A stretch of DNA of 64,000 nt from Hirudinaria manillensis (taxonomy: Eukaryota; Annelida; Clitellata; Hirudinida; Hirudinidae). Location: NCBI GenBank assembly GCA_034509925.1, contig CM067528.1, positions 1-64,000 on the forward strand, written 5' to 3'. The notes under the pieces were generated by a model. It did no database searches. It saw only the letters and a list, made by a program, of their open reading frames with translations, and was not told the DNA's origin. The position numbers were made by a program, and so were the translations under genes. The stretch's first letter is position 1. Each line of letters starts with the position of its first letter. Positions 35,213-48,949 of the stretch are shown piece after piece.

Positions 35213-38200
35213 TAACCCTAACCCTGCCTAATACCATCTTTGTTATTAGATTTATCTGCAATTATGAATCAATCGAAAGGACTAGAGATGATATTCTCTA
35301 GGAACCTTTCCGTCATCTTGGCGTTCAAAAAAGGAAGTAATCTCCTTCCTAAGGGACGTAGCCATCTTGCCGCCTAGTTCTGGGCCAATGATGCATTACA
35401 CAATGGCTGGCCTGAACTCGATGTAATGACTCACGCCTGCATAACTAATTAACTAGTTCCTAGGACACCACCTCCCCTCTAGGAGAGAGAAGCTAGCCAG
35501 CATGAACACTTCAAAGGACAGTGGAAGCAGTGCTCCCACCGCCGCTCAGGAGTCTCCTATTGGTCAACACTGGACCTTTCTCGGCTATATAAGGACAATA
35601 TTTTCCGCTTTTCGATCTTCTCGTTTTTCGCTTATTCGCTCACCTTAGAGGGCAGAACTGCCGAGGGCCTAGTGAGTTTAATCGTATTAACGGTATTTTG
35701 CCTTGTATTTTGTCTGTTGAAGTATTCGTATTTTGTTCACTTGATAATCCTGGGATTTTCTCAGTGGTTATCGGTGTTTTGTTTGAAAAACACTTGCTTG
35801 CTTCTATATTGCTTCGATACCATTTCATGCGTTGCAATTTTATGGTATTTCTCTGCATAACCTTATGATTGCTTTTATTCACTTTGTTCTTAAATTCTCT
35901 TATCGTTAATACGCTTTGGAATTTCATTGAACACTGAGATTATATTTTGGTGTAGCCTGGATACTAGTAATGCGTAGCATTTTCTGGTATTTTTTAGCAT
36001 TCCAATACACCCCACTCGTCGTTCTTAAAAATCGTCAACGTTTAATACGTTTTGATGGATCTTTTTAAATAAGCACATATTTTAATTTATTGCATTATGG
36101 TTTTAATTTTATTTGGGTTTCCAATAATTTTATTACCAATTAAAAAGCGCTTATTTTAATTTATTTTAATTTATTTCATTGCACTCTGGTTTTAATTTTA
36201 TTTGGGTTTCCAATAATTTTATTACCAATTATACAACTAGAAATCGTCAACGTTTAATACGTTTTGATAGATTTTTTAAAAATAAAAAGCGCTTATTTTA
36301 CATTCTGGTTTTAATTTTATTTGGGTTTCCAATAATTTTATTACCAATGATACAACTAAAAATCGTCAACGTTTAATACGTTTTGATATTTTTTTAAAAA
36401 TAAAAAGCGCTTATTTTAATTTATTTCATTGCATTCTAGTTTTAATTTTATTTGGGTTTCCAATAATTTTATTACCAGAAATCGTCAACGTTTAATACGT
36501 TTCGATAGATTTTTTAAAAATAAAAAGCGCTTATTTTAATTGCATTCTGGTTTTAATTTTATTTGGGTTTCCAATAATTTTATTACCAATTATGCAACTA
36601 AAAATCGTCAACGTTTAATACGTTTTGATATATTTTTTTAAAATAAAAAGCGCTTATTTTTATTTTTATTTTTATTTATTTCATTGCATTCTGTTTTTAA
36701 TTTTATTTGGGTTTCCAATAATTTTATTACCAGAAATCGTCAATGTGTCATACGTTGTGATAGATTGTTTAAAAAATAAAAAGCGCTTATTTTAATTGCA
36801 TTCTGGTTGTAATTCACAACTTTGTCATTGCATTCTGGTTTTAATTTTATTGGGGTTTCCAATAATTTTATTACCAGAAATCGTCAACGTTTAATACGTT
36901 CTGATAGATTTTTTAAAAATAAAAAGCGCTTATTTTAATTGCATTCTGGTTTTAATTTTATTTGGGTTTCCAATAATTTTATTACCAATTTTGCAACTAA
37001 AAATCGTCAACGTTGAATACGTTTTGATATATTTTTTAAAAACAAAAAACGCTTATTTTAATTTTTATTTTTATTTATTTCATTGCATTCTGTTTTTAAT
37101 TTTATTTGGGTTTCCAATAATTTTATTACCAGAAATCGTCAATGTTTAATACGTTTTGATAGATTTTTTAAAAAATAAAAAGCGCTTATTTTAATTGCAT
37201 TCTGGTTGTAATTCACAACTTTGTCATTGCATTCTGGTTTTAATTTTATTTGGGTTTCCAATAATTTTATTACCAGAAATCGTCAACGTTTAATACGTTC
37301 TGATAGGTTTTTTTAAAAATAAAAAGCGCTTATTTTAATTGCATTCTGGTTTTAATTTTATTTGGGTTTCCAATAATTTTATTACCAATTTTGCAACTAA
37401 AAATCGTCAACGTTTAATACGTTTTGATATATTTTTTAAAAAACAAAAAACGCTTATTTTAATTTTTAATTTTTATTTTTATTTATTTCATTGCATTCTG
37501 TTTTTAATTTTATTTGGGTTTCCAATAATTTTATTACCAGAAATCGTCAATGTTTAATACGTTTTGATAGATTTTTTAAAAAATAAAAAGCGCTTATTTT
37601 AATTGCATTCTGGTTGTAATTCACAACTTTGTCATTGCATTCTGGTTTTAATTTTATTTGGGTTTCCAATAATTTTATTACCAGAAATCGTCAACGTTTA
37701 ATACGTTCTGATAGATTTTTTTAAAAATAAAAAGCGCTTATTTTAATTGCATTCTGGTTTTAATTTTATTTGGGTTTCCAATAATTTTATTACCAATTTT
37801 GCAACTAAAAATCGTCAACGTTTAATACGTTTTGATATATTTTTTAAAAAACAAAAAACGCTTATTTTAATTTATTTTATTGCACTCTGGTTTTAATTTT
37901 ATTTGGGTTTCCAATAATTTTATTACCAGAAATCGTCAACGTTTAATACGTTTTGATAGATTTTTTTAAAAGTAAAAAGCGCTTATTTTAATTGCATTCT
38001 GGTTGTAATTTTATTTGGGTTTCCAATAATTTTATTACCAATTATACAACTAAATTCTTTGGTTTCTTTAAGAGCTGAGTTTTCATCTCTTGTTTTAACA
38101 CTGATTTATCGCTCCTTGACAAATTTGTGGTAAAACTACTAGGGTAATTTGTTAGTTGTATAGCTTTAATTTATAAGTGATGATTTATCATCTCTTGCTG

Positions 38201-38593
38201 TCTTAATGTGCTTTGACGAGTTTTTAATAAGTGAATATGCAATCTATGTGTCATTTTTTCCAAAATTTCTTTTCACGATAAATACGTCTGAAGAATTTTT
38301 TTGGAACATACGACTCTCTGTTACTGCATTATTTCAATTCTTGCGTTGCAATTCTTGGTAGTGCAGTTAACATTTTTTGTCCTAATCTGCTTTAACTTTA
38401 ATGGGTTCCCAATATCTTTAATGCCAGATATCTAACTAGTCTTATTACATTCATCAATTGCCGACTCATGGTCTCTTGATGCATTGTGAATTTAGTTATG
38501 TTTATATTGTGTTTTTGACGAATACGGTACATAATTTGCTTGATAATCTTTTGACAAGGAAAGTGGAAGTGCAGTTTTATTAATTCTCGTCTT
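35213..38593 (+). mobile_element. 3.38-kb A-derived tandem unit 2
   Basis: Same organisation as unit 1. A cluster of T-to-G type changes occurs at about 36,742-36,772 relative to the other units. Confidence 0.85.
35639..35676 (+). other. Covarying RNA motif, tandem unit 2
   Basis: Same sequence as 19,206-19,243. Confidence 0.6.
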
Positions 38594-41500
38594 TAACCCT
38601 AACCCTGCCTAATACCATCTTTGTTATTAGATTTATCTGCAATTATGAATCAATCGAAAGGACTAGAGATGATATTCTCTAGGAACCTTTCCGTCATCTT
38701 GGCGTTCAAAAAAGGAAGTAATCTCCTTCCTAAGGGACGTAGCCATCTTGCCGCCTAGTTCTGGGCCAATGATGCATTACACAATGGCTGGCCTGAACTC
38801 GATGTAATGACTCACGCCTGCATAACTAATTAACTAGTTCCTAGGACACCACCTCCCCTCTAGGAGAGAGAAGCTAGCCAGCATGAACACTTCAAAGGAC
38901 AGTGGAAGCAGTGCTCCCACCGCCGCTCAGGAGTCTCCTATTGGTCAACACTGGACCTTTCTCGGCTATATAAGGACAATATTTTCCGCTTTTCGATCTT
39001 CTCGTTTTTCGCTTATTCGCTCACCTTAGAGGGCAGAACTGCCGAGGGCCTAGTGAGTTTAATCGTATTAACGGTATTTTGCCTTGTATTTTGTCTGTTG
39101 AAGTATTCGTATTTTGTTCACTTGATAATCCTGGGATTTTCTCAGTGGTTATCGGTGTTTTGTTTGAAAAAACACTTGCTTGCTTCTATATTGCTTCGAT
39201 ACCATTTCATGCGTTGCAATTTTATGGTATTTCTCTGCATAACCTTATGATTGCTTTTATTCACTTTGTTCTTAAATTCTCTTATCGTTAATACGCTTTG
39301 GAATTTCATTGAACACTGAGATTATATTTTGGTGTAGCCTGGATACTAGTAATGCGTAGCATTTTCTGGTATTTTTTAGCATTCCAATACACCCCACTCG
39401 TCGTTCTTAAAAATCGTCAACGTTTAATACGTTTTGATGGATCTTTTTAAATAAGCACATATTTTAATTTATTGCATTATGGTTTTAATTTTATTTGGGT
39501 TTCCAATAATTTTATTACCAATTAAAAAGCGCTTATTTTAATTTATTTTAATTTATTTCATTGCACTCTGGTTTTAATTTTATTTGGGTTTCCAATAATT
39601 TTATTACCAATTATACAACTAGAAATCGTCAACGTTTAATACGTTTTGATAGATTTTTTAAAAATAAAAAGCGCTTATTTTACATTCTGGTTTTAATTTT
39701 ATTTGGGTTTCCAATAATTTTATTACCAATGATACAACTAAAAATCGTCAACGTTTAATACGTTTTGATATTTTTTTAAAAATAAAAAGCGCTTATTTTA
39801 ATTTATTTCATTGCATTCTAGTTTTAATTTTATTTGGGTTTCCAATAATTTTATTACCAGAAATCGTCAACGTTTAATACGTTTCGATAGATTTTTTAAA
39901 AATAAAAAGCGCTTATTTTAATTGCATTCTGGTTTTAATTTTATTTGGGTTTCCAATAATTTTATTACCAATTATGCAACTAAAAATCGTCAACGTTTAA
40001 TACGTTTTGATATATTTTTTTAAAATAAAAAGCGCTTATTTTTATTTTTATTTTTATTTATTTCATTGCATTCTGTTTTTAATTTTATTTGGGTTTCCAA
40101 TAATTTTATTACCAGAAATCGTCAATGTTTAATACGTTTTGATAGATTTTTTAAAAAATAAAAAGCGCTTATTTTAATTGCATTCTGGTTGTAATTCACA
40201 ACTTTGTCATTGCATTCTGGTTTTAATTTTATTGGGGTTTCCAATAATTTTATTACCAGAAATCGTCAACGTTTAATACGTTCTGATAGATTTTTTAAAA
40301 ATAAAAAGCGCTTATTTTAATTGCATTCTGGTTTTAATTTTATTTGGGTTTCCAATAATTTTATTACCAATTTTGCAACTAAAAATCGTCAACGTTTAAT
40401 ACGTTTTGATATATTTTTTAAAAACAAAAAACGCTTATTTTAATTTTTATTTTTATTTATTTCATTGCATTCTGTTTTTAATTTTATTTGGGTTTCCAAT
40501 AATTTTATTACCAGAAATCGTCAATGTTTAATACGTTTTGATAGATTTTTTAAAAAATAAAAAGCGCTTATTTTAATTGCATTCTGGTTGTAATTCACAA
40601 CTTTGTCATTGCATTCTGGTTTTAATTTTATTTGGGTTTCCAATAATTTTATTACCAGAAATCGTCAACGTTTAATACGTTCTGATAGGTTTTTTTAAAA
40701 ATAAAAAGCGCTTATTTTAATTGCATTCTGGTAATAATTTTATTTGGGTTTCCAATAATTTTATTACCAATTTTGCAACTAAAAATCGTCAACGTTTAAT
40801 ACGTTTTGATATATTTTTTAAAAAACAAAAAACGCTTATTTTAATTTTTAATTTTTATTTTTATTTATTTCATTGCATTCTGTTTTTAATTTTATTTGGG
40901 TTTCCAATAATTTTATTACCAGAAATCGTCAATGTTTAATACGTTTTGATAGATTTTTTAAAAAATAAAAAGCGCTTATTTTAATTGCATTCTGGTTGTA
41001 ATTCACAACTTTGTCATTGCATTCTGGTTTTAATTTTATTTGGGTTTCCAATAATTTTATTACCAGAAATCGTCAACGTTTAATACGTTCTGATAGATTT
41101 TTTTAAAAATAAAAAGCGCTTATTTTAATTGCATTCTGGTAATAATTTTATTTGGGTTTCCAATAATTTTATTACCAATTTTGCAACTAAAAATCGTCAA
41201 CGTTTAATACGTTTTGATATATTTTTTAAAAAACAAAAAACGCTTATTTTAATTTATTTTATTGCACTCTGGTTTTAATTTTATTTGGGTTTCCAATAAT
41301 TTTATTACCAGAAATCGTCAACGTTTAATACGTTTTGATAGATTTTTTTAAAAGTAAAAAGCGCTTATTTTAATTGCATTCTGGTTGTAATTTTATTTGG
41401 GTTTCCAATAATTTTATTACCAATTATACAACTAAATTCTTTGGTTTCTTTAAGAGCTGAGTTTTCATCTCTTGTTTTAACACTGATTTATCGCTCCTTG

Positions 41501-41975
41501 ACAAATTTGTGGTAAAACTACTAGGGTAATTTGTTAGTTGTATAGCTTTAATTTATAAGTGATGATTTATCATCTCTTGCTGTCTTAATGTGCTTTGACG
41601 AGTTTTTAATAAGTGAATATGCAATCTATGTGTCATTTTTTCCAAAATTTCTTTTCACGATAAATACGTCTGAAGAATTTTTTTGGAACATACGACTCTC
41701 TGTTACTGCATTATTTCAATTCTTGCGTTGCAATTCTTGGTAGTGCAGTTAACATTTTTTGTCCTAATCTGCTTTAACTTTAATGGGTTCCCAATATCTT
41801 TAATGCCAGATATCTAACTAGTCTTATTACATTCATCAATTGCCGACTCATGGTCTCTTGATGCATTGTGAATTTAGTTATGTTTATATTGTGTTTTTGA
41901 CGAATACGGTACATAATTTGCTTGATAATCTTTTGACAAGGAAAGTGGAAGTGCAGTTTTATTAATTCTCGTCTT
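38594..41975 (+). mobile_element. 3.38-kb A-derived tandem unit 3
   Basis: Same organisation. It carries an extra A in the leader (about 39,170) and GGTAATAATTTT in place of GGTTTTAATTTT at two subrepeats (about 40,730 and 41,140). Confidence 0.85.
39020..39057 (+). other. Covarying RNA motif, tandem unit 3
   Basis: Same sequence as 19,206-19,243. Confidence 0.6.
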
Positions 41976-44900
41976 TAACCCTAACCCTGCCTAATACCAT
42001 CTTTGTTATTAGATTTATCTGCAATTATGAATCAATCGAAAGGACTAGAGATGATATTCTCTAGGAACCTTTCCGTCATCTTGGCGTTCAAAAAAGGAAG
42101 TAATCTCCTTCCTAAGGGACGTAGCCATCTTGCCGCCTAGTTCTGGGCCAATGATGCATTACACAATGGCTGGCCTGAACTCGATGTAATGACTCACGCC
42201 TGCATAACTAATTAACTAGTTCCTAGGACACCACCTCCCCTCTAGGAGAGAGAAGCTAGCCAGCATGAACACTTCAAAGGACAGTGGAAGCAGTGCTCCC
42301 ACCGCCGCTCAGGAGTCTCCTATTGGTCAACACTGGACCTTTCTCGGCTATATAAGGACAATATTTTCCGCTTTTCGATCTTCTCGTTTTTCGCTTATTC
42401 GCTCACCTTAGAGGGCAGAACTGCCGAGGGCCTAGTGAGTTTAATCGTATTAACGGTATTTTGCCTTGTATTTTGTCTGTTGAAGTATTCGTATTTTGTT
42501 CACTTGATAATCCTGGGATTTTCTCAGTGGTTATCGGTGTTTTGTTTGAAAAACACTTGCTTGCTTCTATATTGCTTCGATACCATTTCATGCGTTGCAA
42601 TTTTATGGTATTTCTCTGCATAACCTTATGATTGCTTTTATTCACTTTGTTCTTAAATTCTCTTATCGTTAATACGCTTTGGAATTTCATTGAACACTGA
42701 GATTATATTTTGGTGTAGCCTGGATACTAGTAATGCGTAGCATTTTCTGGTATTTTTTAGCATTCCAATACACCCCACTCGTCGTTCTTAAAAATCGTCA
42801 ACGTTTAATACGTTTTGATGGATCTTTTTAAATAAGCACATATTTTAATTTATTGCATTATGGTTTTAATTTTATTTGGGTTTCCAATAATTTTATTACC
42901 AATTAAAAAGCGCTTATTTTAATTTATTTTAATTTATTTCATTGCACTCTGGTTTTAATTTTATTTGGGTTTCCAATAATTTTATTACCAATTATACAAC
43001 TAGAAATCGTCAACGTTTAATACGTTTTGTTAGATTTTTTAAAAATAAAACGCGCTTATTTTACATTCTGGTTTTACTTTTATTTGGGTTTCCAATAATT
43101 TTATTACCAATGATACAACTAAAAATCGTCAACGTTTAATACGTTTTGATATTTTTTTAAAAATAAAAAGCGCTTATTTTAATTTATTTCATTGCATTCT
43201 AGTTTTAATTTTATTTGGGTTTCCAATAATTTTATTACCAGAAATCGTCAACGTTTAATACGTTTCGATAGATTTTTTAAAAATAAAAAGCGCTTATTTT
43301 AATTGCATTCTGGTTTTAATTTTATTTGGGTTTCCAATAATTTTATTACCAATTATGCAACTAAAAATCGTCAACGTTTAATACGTTTTGATATATTTTT
43401 TTAAAATAAAAAGCGCTTATTTTTATTTTTATTTTTATTTATTTCATTGCATTCTGTTTTTAATTTTATTTGGGTTTCCAATAATTTTATTACCAGAAAT
43501 CGTCAATGTTTAATACGTTTTGATAGATTTTTTAAAAAATAAAAAGCGCTTATTTTAATTGCATTCTGGTTGTAATTCACAACTTTGTCATTGCATTCTG
43601 GTTTTAATTTTATTGGGGTTTCCAATAATTTTATTACCAGAAATCGTCAACGTTTAATACGTTCTGATAGATTTTTTAAAAATAAAAAGCGCTTATTTTA
43701 ATTGCATTCTGGTTTTAATTTTATTTGGGTTTCCAATAATTTTATTACCAATTTTGCAACTAAAAATCGTCAACGTTTAATACGTTTTGATATATTTTTT
43801 AAAAACAAAAAACGCTTATTTTAATTTTTATTTTTATTTATTTCATTGCATTCTGTTTTTAATTTTATTTGGGTTTCCAATAATTTTATTACCAGAAATC
43901 GTCAATGTTTAATACGTTTTGATAGATTTTTTAAAAAATAAAAAGCGCTTATTTTAATTGCATTCTGGTTGTAATTCACAACTTTGTCATTGCATTCTGG
44001 TTTTAATTTTATTTGGGTTTCCAATAATTTTATTACCAGAAATCGTCAACGTTTAATACGTTCTGATAGGTTTTTTTAAAAATAAAAAGCGCTTATTTTA
44101 ATTGCATTCTGGTTTTAATTTTATTTGGGTTTCCAATAATTTTATTACCAATTTTGCAACTAAAAATCGTCAACGTTTAATACGTTTTGATATATTTTTT
44201 AAAAAACAAAAAACGCTTATTTTAATTTTTAATTTTTATTTTTATTTATTTCATTGCATTCTGTTTTTAATTTTATTTGGGTTTCCAATAATTTTATTAC
44301 CAGAAATCGTCAATGTTTAATACGTTTTGATAGATTTTTTAAAAAATAAAAAGCGCTTATTTTAATTGCATTCTGGTTGTAATTCACAACTTTGTCATTG
44401 CATTCTGGTTTTAATTTTATTTGGGTTTCCAATAATTTTATTACCAGAAATCGTCAACGTTTAATACGTTCTGATAGATTTTTTTAAAAATAAAAAGCGC
44501 TTATTTTAATTGCATTCTGGTTTTAATTTTATTTGGGTTTCCAATAATTTTATTACCAATTTTGCAACTAAAAATCGTCAACGTTTAATACGTTTTGATA
44601 TATTTTTTAAAAAACAAAAAACGCTTATTTTAATTTATTTTATTGCACTCTGGTTTTAATTTTATTTGGGTTTCCAATAATTTTATTACCAGAAATCGTC
44701 AACGTTTAATACGTTTTGATAGATTTTTTTAAAAGTAAAAAGCGCTTATTTTAATTGCATTCTGGTTGTAATTTTATTTGGGTTTCCAATAATTTTATTA
44801 CCAATTATACAACTAAATTCTTTGGTTTCTTTAAGAGCTGAGTTTTCATCTCTTGTTTTAACACTGATTTATCGCTCCTTGACAAATTTGTGGTAAAACT

Positions 44901-45356
44901 ACTAGGGTAATTTGTTAGTTGTATAGCTTTAATTTATAAGTGATGATTTATCATCTCTTGCTGTCTTAATGTGCTTTGACGAGTTTTTAATAAGTGAATA
45001 TGCAATCTATGTGTCATTTTTTCCAAAATTTCTTTTCACGATAAATACGTCTGAAGAATTTTTTTGGAACATACGACTCTCTGTTACTGCATTATTTCAA
45101 TTCTTGCGTTGCAATTCTTGGTAGTGCAGTTAACATTTTTTGTCCTAATCTGCTTTAACTTTAATGGGTTCCCAATATCTTTAATGCCAGATATCTAACT
45201 AGTCTTATTACATTCATCAATTGCCGACTCATGGTCTCTTGATGCATTGTGAATTTAGTTATGTTTATATTGTGTTTTTGACGAATACGGTACATAATTT
45301 GCTTGATAATCTTTTGACAAGGAAAGTGGAAGTGCAGTTTTATTAATTCTCGTCTT
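41976..45356 (+). mobile_element. 3.38-kb A-derived tandem unit 4
   Basis: Same organisation. A few private substitutions lie near 43,030-43,080. Confidence 0.85.
42402..42439 (+). other. Covarying RNA motif, tandem unit 4
   Basis: Same sequence as 19,206-19,243. Confidence 0.6.
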
Positions 45357-48300
45357 TAACCCTAACCCTGCCTAATACCATCTTTGTTATTAGATTTATC
45401 TGCAATTATGAATCAATCGAAAGGACTAGAGATGATATTCTCTAGGAACCTTTCCGTCATCTTGGCGTTCAAAAAAGGAAGTAATCTCCTTCCTAAGGGA
45501 CGTAGCCATCTTGCCGCCTAGTTCTGGGCCAATGATGCATTACACAATGGCTGGCCTGAACTCGATGTAATGACTCACGCCTGCATAACTAATTAACTAG
45601 TTCCTAGGACACCACCTCCCCTCTAGGAGAGAGAAGCTAGCCAGCATGAACACTTCAAAGGACAGTGGAAGCAGTGCTCCCACCGCCGCTCAGGAGTCTC
45701 CTATTGGTCAACACTGGACCTTTCTCGGCTATATAAGGACAATATTTTCCGCTTTTCGATCTTCTCGTTTTTCGCTTATTCGCTCACCTTAGAGGGCAGA
45801 ACTGCCGAGGGCCTAGTGAGTTTAATCGTATTAACGGTATTTTGCCTTGTATTTTGTCTGTTGAAGTATTCGTATTTTGTTCACTTGATAATCCTGGGAT
45901 TTTCTCAGTGGTTATCGGTGTTTTGTTTGAAAAACACTTGCTTGCTTCTATATTGCTTCGATACCATTTCATGCGTTGCAATTTTATGGTATTTCTCTGC
46001 ATAACCTTATGATTGCTTTTATTCACTTTGTTCTTAAATTCTCTTATCGTTAATACGCTTTGGAATTTCATTGAACACTGAGATTATATTTTGGTGTAGC
46101 CTGGATACTAGTAATGCGTAGCATTTTCTGGTATTTTTTAGCATTCCAATACACCCCACTCGTCGTTCTTAAAAATCGTCAACGTTTAATACGTTTTGAT
46201 GGATCTTTTTAAATAAGCACATATTTTAATTTATTGCATTATGGTTTTAATTTTATTTGGGTTTCCAATAATTTTATTACCAATTAAAAAGCGCTTATTT
46301 TAATTTATTTTAATTTATTTCATTGCACTCTGGTTTTAATTTTATTTGGGTTTCCAATAATTTTATTACCAATTATACAACTAGAAATCGTCAACGTTTA
46401 ATACGTTTTGATAGATTTTTTAAAAATAAAAAGCGCTTATTTTACATTCTGGTTTTAATTTTATTTGGGTTTCCAATAATTTTATTACCAATGATACAAC
46501 TAAAAATCGTCAACGTTTAATACGTTTTGATATTTTTTTAAAAATAAAAAGCGCTTATTTTAATTTATTTCATTGCATTCTAGTTTTAATTTTATTTGGG
46601 TTTCCAATAATTTTATTACCAGAAATCGTCAACGTTTAATACGTTTCGATAGATTTTTTAAAAATAAAAAGCGCTTATTTTAATTGCATTCTGGTTTTAA
46701 TTTTATTTGGGTTTCCAATAATTTTATTACCAATTATGCAACTAAAAATCGTCAACGTTTAATACGTTTTGATATATTTTTTTAAAATAAAAAGCGCTTA
46801 TTTTTATTTTTATTTTTATTTATTTCATTGCATTCTGTTTTTAATTTTATTTGGGTTTCCAATAATTTTATTACCAGAAATCGTCAATGTTTAATACGTT
46901 TTGATAGATTTTTTAAAAAATAAAAAGCGCTTATTTTAATTGCATTCTGGTTGTAATTCACAACTTTGTCATTGCATTCTGGTTTTAATTTTATTGGGGT
47001 TTCCAATAATTTTATTACCAGAAATCGTCAACGTTTAATACGTTCTGATAGATTTTTTAAAAATAAAAAGCGCTTATTTTAATTGCATTCTGGTTTTAAT
47101 TTTATTTGGGTTTCCAATAATTTTATTACCAATTTTGCAACTAAAAATCGTCAACGTTTAATACGTTTTGATATATTTTTTAAAAACAAAAAACGCTTAT
47201 TTTAATTTTTATTTTTATTTATTTCATTGCATTCTGTTTTTAATTTTATTTGGGTTTCCAATAATTTTATTACCAGAAATCGTCAATGTTTAATACGTTT
47301 TGATAGATTTTTTAAAAAATAAAAAGCGCTTATTTTAATTGCATTCTGGTTGTAATTCACAACTTTGTCATTGCATTCTGGTTTTAATTTTATTTGGGTT
47401 TCCAATAATTTTATTACCAGAAATCGTCAACGTTTAATACGTTCTGATAGGTTTTTTTAAAAATAAAAAGCGCTTATTTTAATTGCATTCTGGTTTTAAT
47501 TTTATTTGGGTTTCCAATAATTTTATTACCAATTTTGCAACTAAAAATCGTCAACGTTTAATACGTTTTGATATATTTTTTAAAAAACAAAAAACGCTTA
47601 TTTTAATTTTTAATTTTTATTTTTATTTATTTCATTGCATTCTGTTTTTAATTTTATTTGGGTTTCCAATAATTTTATTACCAGAAATCGTCAATGTTTA
47701 ATACGTTTTGATAGATTTTTTAAAAAATAAAAAGCGCTTATTTTAATTGCATTCTGGTTGTAATTCACAACTTTGTCATTGCATTCTGGTTTTAATTTTA
47801 TTTGGGTTTCCAATAATTTTATTACCAGAAATCGTCAACGTTTAATACGTTCTGATAGATTTTTTTAAAAATAAAAAGCGCTTATTTTAATTGCATTCTG
47901 GTTTTAATTTTATTTGGGTTTCCAATAATTTTATTACCAATTTTGCAACTAAAAATCGTCAACGTTTAATACGTTTTGATATATTTTTTAAAAAACAAAA
48001 AACGCTTATTTTAATTTATTTTATTGCACTCTGGTTTTAATTTTATTTGGGTTTCCAATAATTTTATTACCAGAAATCGTCAACGTTTAATACGTTTTGA
48101 TAGATTTTTTTAAAAGTAAAAAGCGCTTATTTTAATTGCATTCTGGTTGTAATTTTATTTGGGTTTCCAATAATTTTATTACCAATTATACAACTAAATT
48201 CTTTGGTTTCTTTAAGAGCTGAGTTTTCATCTCTTGTTTTAACACTGATTTATCGCTCCTTGACAAATTTGTGGTAAAACTACTAGGGTAATTTGTTAGT

Positions 48301-48737
48301 TGTATAGCTTTAATTTATAAGTGATGATTTATCATCTCTTGCTGTCTTAATGTGCTTTGACGAGTTTTTAATAAGTGAATATGCAATCTATGTGTCATTT
48401 TTTCCAAAATTTCTTTTCACGATAAATACGTCTGAAGAATTTTTTTGGAACATACGACTCTCTGTTACTGCATTATTTCAATTCTTGCGTTGCAATTCTT
48501 GGTAGTGCAGTTAACATTTTTTGTCCTAATCTGCTTTAACTTTAATGGGTTCCCAATATCTTTAATGCCAGATATCTAACTAGTCTTATTACATTCATCA
48601 ATTGCCGACTCATGGTCTCTTGATGCATTGTGAATTTAGTTATGTTTATATTGTGTTTTTGACGAATACGGTACATAATTTGCTTGATAATCTTTTGACA
48701 AGGAAAGTGGAAGTGCAGTTTTATTAATTCTCGTCTT
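45357..48737 (+). mobile_element. 3.38-kb A-derived tandem unit 5
   Basis: Same organisation. Its 3' terminus enters a long telomere block instead of the short junction motif. Confidence 0.85.
45783..45820 (+). other. Covarying RNA motif, tandem unit 5
   Basis: Same sequence as 19,206-19,243. Confidence 0.6.
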
Positions 48738-48887
48738 TAACCCTAACCCTAACCCTAACCCTAACCCTAACCCTAACCCTAACCCTAACCCTAACCCTAA
48801 CCCTAACCCTAACCCTAACCCTAACCCTAACCCTAACCCTAACCCTAACCCTAACCCTAACCCTAACCCTAACCCTAACCCTAACCC
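48738..48887 (+). repeat. Telomere repeat block (CCCTAA)n, 150 bp
   Basis: Twenty-five uninterrupted units. The right end passes directly into the 3' part of ORF1 of the second A copy (CCCAGGAACCCTGG), so this is a telomere-capped 5' truncation inside coding sequence. Confidence 0.98.
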
Positions 48888-48949
48888 AGGAACCCTGGTG
48901 GAAAGTAACAAGAGGACTCGTAAGAGATGAGCCTCGCTCCCTACGGTGA

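Noticed and set aside
31831..48737. CRISPR-like or prokaryotic repeat array
   Set aside because: Repeats are kilobase units with telomeric junctions, introns occur in the host genes, and no cas-like genes exist.
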